IMG/VR virus record: IMGVR_UViG_3300036881_000024
Span: 1-61,419 of that record
DNA from: a virus
Length of the DNA stretch: 61,419 nucleotides
Strand: one strand, 5' to 3'
How positions within the stretch are numbered: position 1 is the first letter of the stretch; every line of letters begins with the position of its first letter. This document shows positions 17,168 to 24,432 of this stretch, piece after piece. Made by a program: the position numbers and the translations under genes. The notes under the pieces were generated by a model. That model worked only from the letters and a program-made list of their open reading frames with translations, was not told the origin of the DNA and ran no database searches.

Positions 17168-18450
17168 TACTGTCCCACTCCTTTGAATCCGAAGAGCGGC
17201 AGCCCATGTGTCGGCTGGTCTCCGAAGATATTTGTCGCGTAACGGAGGTAGCGGATCGAGGACGAAATGTTGTTCGGAATCCGGTTCTCGTCAAAGTCCA
17301 TGTTCCACCCGGAACCCGCCTTCGGCTTCAAAGCGACCAGCGAGTACGGGTCGATGAACCACAAGACCTCGCCGGGGTTGATCGTGGTAGCCGAAGGAAT
17401 GTTCGAGCCGGTCGGCGATGCCGTTCCCGCGCCCACATTGACGCCGTTCAGCTTGTACGTCGGCGTCAGGAACGGGGTAAGCTGCGTTGTGCCGCCCACG
17501 CCGTCGTAGAACTTCGCCGTGCTCGCGCCGCCGAACGCTCCGGGGTTTCCCCCAGGCAACGTCTGCCACGCCGCGCTTGAAGGCGCCAGCGGGTCAGCGT
17601 GAATCTTGCAGCCATTGAAGTCAACCGAGGGCCAGCCGAAGTCCGTGCCTTCCTTGACTTCGAGTTGCAGAATGACCGCCTGTTGCCGGAAGGCCAGCGC
17701 AATTGCGCCCCATCCGTAGAAGCTGGTGAATCCGCACAGAGCCTTTGCGCCCAGAGTTCCGAGACGGGCATTGGCGAGCAGGAAGTGCGAGTAGTTGATC
17801 GACCCTGCCTGCCCTGCGAGCGAGCCGCAGTAGTAGGGTGTCGAGTTGTACGCCTGCCCCACAACGCCGTTGCGGGTGATGCCGCCGGTCAGCGTGAAGA
17901 AGTTGCCGAACGGGGTGGGATCGACGCCGTTGGTGAAAATCTCCTCGAAGCCGTTCATGGCAAGGTGACGGTCGGTGTTGACGCCCGCCGCAGAAGATCC
18001 CGAAACGCCGGAACCGGAGTTCCACTGGCCGTGCTGGTACGCCTGCATCTCGACCATCGACTCCAGCCGTTGCGTCATGCAGTAGTTGTCAATCAATTCC
18101 TGATCGGCAACCTGCGTCTCGCCGGGGGCGTTGTAGAGCTTGTATTCGGTCGGCTCAACGATGAGGTTCGACTGCATGAAGCGGATGTCGTACACGGTAT
18201 CCGTCACGCGCTGCTGATTAGTCGGGTTGATCGTCGCGCCCGGTTGGGTAGCCGAACCGTCCGTATAGTTGTAGATGCCCGGAGTGCGGACACCCGTACC
18301 CTGGAAGTCGAGATCGATAATCCCCGCTTCACGCAAAAGCGTCATCAGCGGATAGTTCGTGCCGAACCAGTCGATGCACGTTCCCTTGCGAAGCATTTCC
18401 CGCGAGACGGCATCCCTGACGTTAAAACTCGGATCGTTGGGCAAACCCAT
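17167..18450 (-). CDS. Major capsid protein
   Basis: A 427-residue protein (MGLPNDPSFNVRDAVSREML) following a scaffold-like gene, with size and order as for HK97-fold capsid proteins of podoviruses. It has an N-terminal arm, a helical region containing LIDNYCMTQRLESMVEMQAY, a Gly-rich middle with an insertion, and a C-terminal part with GEVLWFIDPYSLVALKPKAG. No cleavage motif is evident and no protease gene is nearby. The 16-base gap to the scaffold gene and the overlap with the following gene show a single head operon. Confidence 0.8.
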   Translation of the reverse strand: MGLPNDPSFNVRDAVSREMLRKGTCIDWFGTNYPLMTLLREAGIIDLDFQGTGVRTPGIYNYTDGSATQPGATINPTNQQRVTDTVYDIRFMQSNLIVEPTEYKLYNAPGETQVADQELIDNYCMTQRLESMVEMQAYQHGQWNSGSGVSGSSAAGVNTDRHLAMNGFEEIFTNGVDPTPFGNFFTLTGGITRNGVVGQAYNSTPYYCGSLAGQAGSINYSHFLLANARLGTLGAKALCGFTSFYGWGAIALAFRQQAVILQLEVKEGTDFGWPSVDFNGCKIHADPLAPSSAAWQTLPGGNPGAFGGASTAKFYDGVGGTTQLTPFLTPTYKLNGVNVGAGTASPTGSNIPSATTINPGEVLWFIDPYSLVALKPKAGSGWNMDFDENRIPNNISSSIRYLRYATNIFGDQPTHGLPLFGFKGVGQ

Positions 18451-18466
18451 TTTCCGTTACTCCTTC

Positions 18467-19282
18467 TTACGCGGCAGCCATCCGCGTTTTGATTTCGTTG
18501 CTCACGCGGTCGCGTGCCGTGCGAATCTTTTCCATCGGCGACATTCCGGCCAACTTTGCCACGCCCGCGGCATCGGAGGGCTTGGGGATGTTCGGGAAGT
18601 TCGATGGGACGCCGGGGCCAAGCTCCGGGTGCCCGGTCGTAATCGGGTGCGCGGCCTTGTATTCCTCGACACCTGCTGCCACCGCATCGTCGACTTCTTT
18701 CTTGTGCGCTGCGGCGACAGTTGCCTGCTCCCTTTCGGAGACCTTGTACGTCTGCTCCATGTAGGCGCGGACGTTTTTGAATCCAGCCGCAACCGCGCGG
18801 TCTGCTAGTGTAGCCGGGTCTTCGGGAAGCGGAGCGCCAAACACGCGCTGATAGCGGTTGACTTCGTTCATGGTCTGCCCCATCGCCGCAAATCCGCCCA
18901 TGAGCTTGTCGGTCAGTTCCTTCACCGGGTCTTTCGCAGGAGCCGTTGCGAGCGGGGGAAGATCGGGGACCGTGATGCCCGTGAAGCCCTGATCCTTGAT
19001 TGACTTGATCGCGGCATCACGCGAGGCAAGAGCGGCGGTGAGCGCGGCGTTGTTTGCCTGCAACTGCGCCATGTTCATTTCGGTGAGGCCGGACTTTGCG
19101 ATGTTGTCGTCGATCACGCGCTGCAAATCCTGCGCGTCCTTCAACTGCTTTTGAGCATCGGCCAGCTTCTGCGCTGCGCCCGATTCGGTTGCGGCAAGCG
19201 TCGTATTCCACTTCGCAACATTTGCGGTCTTCGCGGGATCTACAGTGACTCCAAGATCGTTTAAAATTTCTTCAACAGTCAT
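18467..19282 (-). CDS. Scaffolding protein
   Basis: A 271-residue, highly charged helical protein (MTVEEILNDLGVTVDPAKTA) directly upstream of the capsid gene. It has an N-terminal coiled-coil stretch (KLADAQKQLKDAQDLQRVID), a Pro-rich hinge (VPDLPPLATAPAKDP) and a basic C-terminal helix (SPMEKIRTARDRVSNEIKTR), the usual site in scaffolds for capsid binding. Size and position match phage scaffolds. Family assignment is by these features, not by a diagnostic motif. Confidence 0.7.
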   Translation of the reverse strand: MTVEEILNDLGVTVDPAKTANVAKWNTTLAATESGAAQKLADAQKQLKDAQDLQRVIDDNIAKSGLTEMNMAQLQANNAALTAALASRDAAIKSIKDQGFTGITVPDLPPLATAPAKDPVKELTDKLMGGFAAMGQTMNEVNRYQRVFGAPLPEDPATLADRAVAAGFKNVRAYMEQTYKVSEREQATVAAAHKKEVDDAVAAGVEEYKAAHPITTGHPELGPGVPSNFPNIPKPSDAAGVAKLAGMSPMEKIRTARDRVSNEIKTRMAAA

Positions 19283-19291
19283 TTTCTTCTC

Positions 19292-19534
19292 CTAAGACTG
19301 CATCGGCGCTGATGGCTGCTGCGGCGCACTGGGACTCGCCTGCGCGGACATCTGAATCGCCTGCACTATGTTTTGCACTGCTGCGTTGAGGGGTTCCTGT
19401 ACGGAGGTGTTCTGTGCCGCAACCTGCTTGAGCAGCATCGCAATCTTCCCCAGCGTTTCCGTCAGAGGGTTAGCAGGCTGCCCTCCGCCCGGTGGAGCGG
19501 TAGCAGCCTGCGGATTGGGCATTGACGTAGCCAT
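19292..19534 (-). CDS. Small Gln/Pro-rich protein between portal and scaffold genes
   Basis: An 80-residue protein (MATSMPNPQAATAPPGGGQP) with a disordered Pro/Gly/Gln-rich start, a central amphipathic helix (LTETLGKIAMLLKQVAAQNT) and a disordered Ser/Pro/Gln tail. It lies 10 bases before the scaffold gene and so is likely co-expressed. Its composition fits a minor head or assembly protein. No family recognised. Confidence 0.55.
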   Translation of the reverse strand: MATSMPNPQAATAPPGGGQPANPLTETLGKIAMLLKQVAAQNTSVQEPLNAAVQNIVQAIQMSAQASPSAPQQPSAPMQS

Positions 19535-19547
19535 TGGGGGTCAGCTA

Positions 19548-19655
19548 CTACTTCTTCCCGTGCTTCCGACCACGGACCTTGCGACCGCGCTTTTTGCCAC
19601 GGCCCTTGTGCTCGCTGACGCCCTTGATGTGCATTCCCTTTTTGCCCTTTGCCAT
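19548..19655 (-). CDS. 35-residue Lys/Arg/Gly-rich basic peptide
   Basis: ATG at 19655 is chosen because AAGGAGAAG lies 5 nt upstream; the longer frame from 19739 runs through a terminator hairpin and has no such site. The product MAKGKKGMHIKGVSEHKGRG ends RGRKVRGRKHGKK and is about 45% Lys/Arg. It resembles the basic gene at 11980 in composition. A DNA-condensing minor virion peptide is a reasonable guess, unproven. Confidence 0.6.
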   Translation of the reverse strand: MAKGKKGMHIKGVSEHKGRGKKRGRKVRGRKHGKK

Positions 19656-19684
19656 GATGCTTCTCCTTTGGTTGAATTTCGCCC

Positions 19685-19728
19685 TAAAAAGCGAACGGCC
19701 CCAAAGCCATTCGCGCTCTGAGGCCGTT
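19685..19728 (-). terminator. Rho-independent terminator after the portal cluster
   Basis: On the minus strand AACGGCC-TCAGAGC pairs with GCTTTGG-GGCCGTT (14 bp including G-U pairs) around a GCGAATG loop, followed by CGC and five Ts. It separates the portal cluster from the scaffold/capsid genes. Confidence 0.7.
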
Positions 19729-19783
19729 TCTGTCTCCAAAGGAGTGAAACTGGATTCTCGAATCGGTAATCTAAAATCAGACG

Positions 19784-20110
19784 TTACGCCGTATCCGGTT
19801 TCCTGTCAACACCATTATTTTCGAGACGAAATACCTGATCGGTCAAATCGTCGAGTTCGGAGCCTAGCTTTACCCGGCCATTTTGTTCCGTCAGAACGTT
19901 CACCACGCCCCCCTGATTGACGTTCACGTTGACCTTCCCCGTGACCCTACCGCGATGAATCATTGACTGGATATGAGCGATGGCTTCGGGGATGCGGTCC
20001 TTGTTGCGGAGAGCCACGGTTTCGCGGTAGGAAACGATTTTTTCCCGTTTGACTACTTCGATCCCAAGGTCTTTCTCGATCTGTGTGCGGGTGTCCAATG
20101 TTGCCTCCAA
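19784..20110 (-). CDS. Small protein downstream of the portal gene
   Basis: A 108-residue protein (MEATLDTRTQIEKDLGIEVV) starting 3 bases after the portal stop. It has a helical N-terminal half (IVSYRETVALRNKDRIPEAI) and a basic beta segment with GRVTGKVNVNVNQGGVVNVL, then an acidic tail. Close coupling to the portal suggests a head-assembly or accessory role. No family recognised. Confidence 0.55.
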   Translation of the reverse strand: MEATLDTRTQIEKDLGIEVVKREKIVSYRETVALRNKDRIPEAIAHIQSMIHRGRVTGKVNVNVNQGGVVNVLTEQNGRVKLGSELDDLTDQVFRLENNGVDRKPDTA

Positions 20111-20112
20111 AG

Positions 20113-22914
20113 CTACGAACTGGAATTGACTACGCGAACCTGTCCCGATTTACTGCCTTTTTGCTCTGGATGATGCGCCGTCTTGCCGGTTGGCTTGCGC
20201 CCACCACCCGCACCTTGCCCTTTGCCTTGGTCCGGCGGCGGCTCGATGCCGAGCGACTTCATCTTGTCCTGCACCGCCTTCGCCACTTCGAGTTTCCAGA
20301 TTTCATCGGCGAGCTGCTCTTCCTTCCACTTCTCATGCCGCACCTGATAATCGGGAACGCCGATCTTCTCCATTGTCGTTTCGAGGTCAACGGGAAGATG
20401 CTGTTGCACGATGTACATTTGGAGCATCCGCTCCTGAATGTGCGTCACGTTCAAAAGCTGTGCCGGCGTGTTGATTACGCGCATCCGCTCGCAGTACCAC
20501 TTCGCGCGTTCCTGCCGCGTGTGGGCGCTGGCGTTGCCTGTATCCTCGCCGGGGAGATGCGACGGAACCAGAGAATTGGGATCGTTGTCAAACGTCTCGA
20601 CTCCAACTCCCTCCGGGCCGATCATGTCCATAATCATCGACACGGTGAAATACTGAGCGATGTTGTATTTCAGCATCTCCGCGTCTTTAGAGTTCGCAAT
20701 CCACTGATTTACCGCGATGCCTTTTGCCACCGGACCAAGATTCTCGATGATCTTGTCCATCGCCTGGTCGCTCATGTTGCCCTTGACTTCGCGCATCGAA
20801 GCAATGTCCGTCAGACCGAGAGCAGCTTTGATGGATGACCGCAGCATTTCGACAGTCTTAAAATCCGTCTCGTCGATTTTCAGGGACTCCGGCAAGAGAG
20901 ATTTCGTCCACTTCGAAGGATCGCCCTTGCCGCCGATTCTCACGCCCTGAGCGTGAAGAAGATCGAGCTTGTCCATCTGCGTCCGAGAGACGCCGGTCGA
21001 AACGTCAGAGCCAAGCGGAGGGTCTTTCTCAATTGCCTTCACAGTGTTGATGTCGGATAGGCGGTCGCGGCTGGCAACCTCCAAGCCCCGAATGCCGCTC
21101 ACGATGGAGTAGCCCATCGGCGACCACACCCAATCGTTCACGTCATGCTGCGTGACTGGTATCTTGCCGTGCCAGTCAAAGGCGGTGTCGTCGTAAAGCG
21201 GGACCGGGCAAGACGGCGAAGTAATAACCAGCCGAAGTTGCGGGTACATCCGGCAATCGGCAATCTCAGCTTTCCGGCTCTGCGGCAATCTGTTTTGCGG
21301 ATTGACCGTCACGATCAGGTCGCCCAGCGAAGGCACTTGGTATCCCCACCTCGTTCCGTCTACGCCCATCTGCTGCATGTAGCCGGTATCGTTGATTCGC
21401 AAATCATGGACAAAGTGATAGCGCAGCTCGCAGTTTCCGGTGATAGTTATTACGTCACCCTGACGCATTAGCCACGTTCCTAGCCCCGTGGTCGGGCACC
21501 ACACGTCCTGCGTTTCGCATTCCTCTCGCTTGAACTCCGTTCTCCTGTGAGGGTTTTGGAATAACGAAAATGTCCTAGTTTCAGACCCTTCGCCTACCTT
21601 CCTCCCTATTCCGGTGGATATTCCCTCAAGGGCACAAGCCAACTTCATAGCGTCGTACACTGGCCCCGGAAGTTGCGCAAACGATTCGTAATGATATTCT
21701 CCATCACCATGCGTCCGGCTGTTCCCTTCGCCAAATAGCATCCCGAGAATGAATGCCCTTCTTTCCCCTGAAGTCATTTGAAGGACCATCTCAACAGCTT
21801 TGCCTTTACGGATATAGTTTCCGACATCGATACCCTGAAGGCCGGGACCACTGGGAGCAAGCGCGGATTGAATCAGAATCGAGGCGTTTGAACAGTCGTC
21901 AATGGTTGCGAATTCTGAAGTTTCCCTGTAGAACTGCTCTGGCCGATTTTTCCTTGACTTTAGCGACGCCCTTTTCCGCACCACCCAGCGATGGTGGCGA
22001 GTGCATCGAACTGAGAATTTACTGCTCTTATACCAGTAGACTTTCTGTTCTGGGAAAACGTTGATGGCGTTCAACTTCGTCCACTCGCACCTGCGTGTGG
22101 TTTGGTTGTATCCCATGACCTCTTGGCCGATGACTAGTTCATCGTGCTTCTTCCATCCGTCCTTGGTAAGAATCTCCGAATCAAGCGGAACACAATATTT
22201 CTCGACCCAATCGGAATTACTTGACCCGCCGAATCTCCACCTGTCATAGAACTCGTACCGGCGAAGCATGTTCGGAGTTACGTTGACTCCCGTTCGCGCA
22301 TACTGCGAAATCGGCGTGAGCCATTGCTGGAATCGCGGGAACCGCGCGTGCGCTTCGGCGAGGCCCATCGGGAACACAATCGTCCCCGCATAACCATCGT
22401 CCAAGTCGCCGTTGTGCGGAAGCTGGTCCGGTAAGAATTCCCTCGGCCCCAGAGCTTCAAATTTCATCTTCGCCACGCCGCCGTTGTGCCACGGGCGAGA
22501 GAACTTCTGCCACTTGTAGCCGCGACCAAGCATGGCCCATTGAAGAGCTTTACGAGTATTCGGAACGTAGAGCGAATCCCAAAACACGAACTTGAAAATG
22601 TCGTTATAGAGCGCGACGGTTTTCTTTGACTGCTCCGCCTTCGATCCCATCGTCGCAATCTGGCGGAGGTCGGTAATCGTTTCGATGAATGAGCGGATGT
22701 CCGGCTGGAGAAGGTTCGATGGCATATCCCGGTCTTGGCCGGTGCCCATCAAAAGCTGAATGTCGTTTGTGAGGTTCGCAATACCGGGTTGATTCTGGAC
22801 CCAGGCATCGCCAGTCGCAACGAGGTCGGCCATCCAGCCAGCGATTTGGTATCTCGGCGTCTCACGCGGCGGGGCTTGCCAAGATAAAACCTTCCCATCG
22901 TCCTCACGCAGCAT
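20113..22914 (-). CDS. Portal protein precursor containing an intein
   Basis: About 933 residues from the ATG at 22914 (MLREDDGKVLSWQAPPRETP), preferred because GAGGT stands 5 nt before it; an ATG four codons earlier (22926) is possible. The outer parts are a portal: helical wing with PNTRKALQWAMLGRGYKWQ, a central domain, then PPPDQGKGQ and a basic disordered C-terminus. Residues 241-494 are a protein-splicing element (see 21433-22194). Removal leaves a ~679-residue protein joined EKY-CELRYHF, a usual portal length for this phage type. Twelve dodecamer subunits form the DNA entry channel between terminase and capsid. It follows an HNH gene whose first residues share VLSWQA with this protein. 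Confidence 0.8.
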   Translation of the reverse strand: MLREDDGKVLSWQAPPRETPRYQIAGWMADLVATGDAWVQNQPGIANLTNDIQLLMGTGQDRDMPSNLLQPDIRSFIETITDLRQIATMGSKAEQSKKTVALYNDIFKFVFWDSLYVPNTRKALQWAMLGRGYKWQKFSRPWHNGGVAKMKFEALGPREFLPDQLPHNGDLDDGYAGTIVFPMGLAEAHARFPRFQQWLTPISQYARTGVNVTPNMLRRYEFYDRWRFGGSSNSDWVEKYCVPLDSEILTKDGWKKHDELVIGQEVMGYNQTTRRCEWTKLNAINVFPEQKVYWYKSSKFSVRCTRHHRWVVRKRASLKSRKNRPEQFYRETSEFATIDDCSNASILIQSALAPSGPGLQGIDVGNYIRKGKAVEMVLQMTSGERRAFILGMLFGEGNSRTHGDGEYHYESFAQLPGPVYDAMKLACALEGISTGIGRKVGEGSETRTFSLFQNPHRRTEFKREECETQDVWCPTTGLGTWLMRQGDVITITGNCELRYHFVHDLRINDTGYMQQMGVDGTRWGYQVPSLGDLIVTVNPQNRLPQSRKAEIADCRMYPQLRLVITSPSCPVPLYDDTAFDWHGKIPVTQHDVNDWVWSPMGYSIVSGIRGLEVASRDRLSDINTVKAIEKDPPLGSDVSTGVSRTQMDKLDLLHAQGVRIGGKGDPSKWTKSLLPESLKIDETDFKTVEMLRSSIKAALGLTDIASMREVKGNMSDQAMDKIIENLGPVAKGIAVNQWIANSKDAEMLKYNIAQYFTVSMIMDMIGPEGVGVETFDNDPNSLVPSHLPGEDTGNASAHTRQERAKWYCERMRVINTPAQLLNVTHIQERMLQMYIVQQHLPVDLETTMEKIGVPDYQVRHEKWKEEQLADEIWKLEVAKAVQDKMKSLGIEPPPDQGKGQGAGGGRKPTGKTAHHPEQKGSKSGQVRVVNSSS
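21433..22194 (-). mobile_element. Intein in the portal gene, with degenerate LAGLIDADG-like motif
   Basis: Codes 254 residues from Cys (CVPLDSEILTKDGWKKHDEL) to Asn, followed by Cys+1. Block A is the Cys with D-x-E-I-x-T-x-x-G; block B is RCTRHHRWVV with the T-x-x-H signature. Block F/G is ETQDVWCPTTGLGT followed by GDVITITGN-C, a form in which Gly replaces the penultimate His. Between them FILGMLFGEGNSR looks like one LAGLIDADG helix; a second is not clear, so the endonuclease may be dead or single-motif. Autocatalytic splicing is inferred from intact Cys1, B-block His, terminal Asn and Cys+1. Confidence 0.85.
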
Positions 22915-23668
22915 ATAGCACCTCATACTTTATAATTGAAGTGCCCTTCTTTGAATTACATACGCCACATAGCGGCTGCAAATTCTCAATCGTGTTTGAG
23001 CCGCCTTTAATCAGTGGAACAATATGATCGACGGTCAGCTTTATTTCTGGTTCCCGTTTACCGCAGCAGAGGCAGCGATGCTCGCAGTATTCAACAAGCG
23101 CGGTCCATTCTTGGGCGGTGAAATTTCCCCTTATCCTAGCCGCCGCCTTGCGCTTCCGATTCGCCTTCCTGCTCACTTCTCTATGGGCGTGTTTCCACAC
23201 AGCCTTTACGGCCTTATCTTGAACCTTTCTCTCCGCGTCTCTAGCAGCAAGACGAGCCTTCTCTATCTCATTTTTGTGCTTCTTCTGATCGGCGTCTCTC
23301 TTTGCGTACCATTCGCGGTTCTTTTGGCGAAAAGACTCTTTCCTCTCTTCGGACGCAGACTTCCACGCTCTCTGGTAGGAATTCTCGGCTTCCCTATCCG
23401 CAGGAGTCATGCTCTTCCGTCTCGCCCTGGCATGGTCTTGCTTTTGCTTGTTTCTTGCATCCTTTTTATCTGATACAAGATTCCGATGCCAAAGTCTATT
23501 TCTTTCGCGGAAATGCTCGATTCGTTTAGGGTCATGATAACGACGACGCGCACCCTCTTTATCTTCGGCGCGAGCTTTCTCCAGTTCCTCTGGAGTCATA
23601 TCGGCTCGGCGCTTCTTGCGCCAATTTGCTTGCCAGCTAAGGACGCGCTCTGGCTCTTCAATCCTCAC
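22904..23668 (-). CDS. HNH homing endonuclease with basic N-terminal arm
   Basis: A 254-residue protein from a GTG overlapping the upstream stop (GTGA). Residues 194-242 form an HNH nuclease: CLCCGKREPEIKLTVDHIVP, then IKGGSNTIENLQPLCGVCNS with two CxxC pairs and the DHIVP core. Residues 15-170 are a long Arg/Lys/Glu-rich helix with repeats of the form N-R-x-W/Y. The first residues (MRIEEPERVLSWQA) share VLSWQA with the start of the portal protein, whose gene it overlaps by about 10-23 bases. I infer insertion of the endonuclease gene into the 5-prime end of the portal gene, capturing its original start. It would nick intein- or HNH-free relatives to spread. Confidence 0.8.
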   Translation of the reverse strand: MRIEEPERVLSWQANWRKKRRADMTPEELEKARAEDKEGARRRYHDPKRIEHFRERNRLWHRNLVSDKKDARNKQKQDHARARRKSMTPADREAENSYQRAWKSASEERKESFRQKNREWYAKRDADQKKHKNEIEKARLAARDAERKVQDKAVKAVWKHAHREVSRKANRKRKAAARIRGNFTAQEWTALVEYCEHRCLCCGKREPEIKLTVDHIVPLIKGGSNTIENLQPLCGVCNSKKGTSIIKYEVLYAA

Positions 23669-24129
23669 TGGCTCAATCTCCCCGCTCGCCCATCCTTCAC
23701 GATGCGCGTATCATCGCCGCCCTGCTCGTACCGCTCTGCCGCCAGTTGAGGTATAGCCCTCATCCGCTGGCTCAGGATGCGCTCGTAGAGCTTGTCCTGC
23801 GCGTCCAGCATCCGCAGGTTCACATCGCGGTTGAATTGGTCCAGATGCGCGTTGCGTGCGATTACCGCGTCACGCACAGCTTTGCGGAAACCGCGCTCGC
23901 GTTCGAGCTTCGAGACTGCGGCCCGTTCTTCGTCTTCGATGTGCTGTTGGCGGTACTGATCCATGAAGCGGTCGAGGTCTGAGGCGTGCAGGCACTCGAT
24001 AGTCTCGTAGCGGATACCCGGCGGGACGTGCAGCGGGGGTGCGCCAGCCACGCCGAAGGATAAAATCCTTCCGCTGTCCAAATCCTTGTAGACTACGGTG
24101 CGCTCTTTGCCTGTTAACTGGACGCTCAT
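23665..24129 (-). CDS. Protein upstream of the portal/HNH genes
   Basis: About 154 residues from the ATG at 24129 (MSVQLTGKERTVVYKDLDSG); a longer frame to 24204 would run through the promoter of the divergent small gene and is not preferred. It has a short beta-rich start with PPGIRYETIECLHASDLDRF, then a long charged helix (YRQQHIEDEERAAVSKLERE and on). The stop overlaps the HNH GTG start. Position between terminase and portal suggests a head-assembly accessory role. No family recognised. Confidence 0.6.
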   Translation of the reverse strand: MSVQLTGKERTVVYKDLDSGRILSFGVAGAPPLHVPPGIRYETIECLHASDLDRFMDQYRQQHIEDEERAAVSKLERERGFRKAVRDAVIARNAHLDQFNRDVNLRMLDAQDKLYERILSQRMRAIPQLAAERYEQGGDDTRIVKDGRAGRLSQ

Positions 24130-24170
24130 GCTGAAACAAACTTTACATCGTCGGAGAGCAAACGGCAAGA

Positions 24171-24176
24171 TATAAT
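24171..24176 (+). promoter_or_regulatory. -10 box TATAAT for the small plus-strand gene
   Basis: A perfect TATAAT that would start transcription near 24183, about 46 nt before the ATG at 24229. A TTTACA at 24142 is too far (23 nt) to be a standard -35 box. Confidence 0.45.
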
Positions 24177-24228
24177 GGGGCTGTGGATGTTTGAGCATCC
24201 GCACATCTCAGGCTTTAGGGAGCCGTCA

Positions 24229-24432
24229 ATGCCAACCCCATCTGACAAAGTGTACAACGCCAAAGAGCGTGCGCGTGCTGCCGTGCGCAAATATCATGCT
24301 TCCCACAGAGAAGAGAAGAACGCATATTCGCGCAAATACTACAAAGCAAATCGGGAAAAGATACTCGCGCAAAAAGTGGAGATATTGCTTGCTGCCATTG
24401 AATACCTTTCAGTAGCCCGGAACAAGGATTGA
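24229..24432 (+). CDS. 67-residue basic helical protein, resembles the arm of HNH endonucleases
   Basis: ATG at 24229 has AGGGAG 8 nt upstream and a TATAAT about 50 nt upstream. The sequence MPTPSDKVYNAKERARAAVR continues with KYYKANREKILAQKVE, a Lys/Arg/Tyr-rich helix with the N-R-x-K repeat also seen in the N-terminal arm of the HNH protein at 22904. No HNH motif is present. It may be the DNA-binding remnant of a homing endonuclease. The last 24 bases overlap the end of the convergent terminase gene. Confidence 0.55.
   Translation: MPTPSDKVYNAKERARAAVRKYHASHREEKNAYSRKYYKANREKILAQKVEILLAAIEYLSVARNKD

Noticed and set aside
17599-18492. Long plus-strand open frame (297 codons) opposite the major capsid gene
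   Set aside because: It mirrors the capsid gene in the opposite strand with Arg/Val/His-rich composition and no ribosome-binding site; GC-rich codon use leaves antisense frames open.
20083-20838. Plus-strand frame of 251 codons opposite the portal C-terminus
   Set aside because: Antisense shadow, no ribosome-binding site, opposite a well-supported gene.
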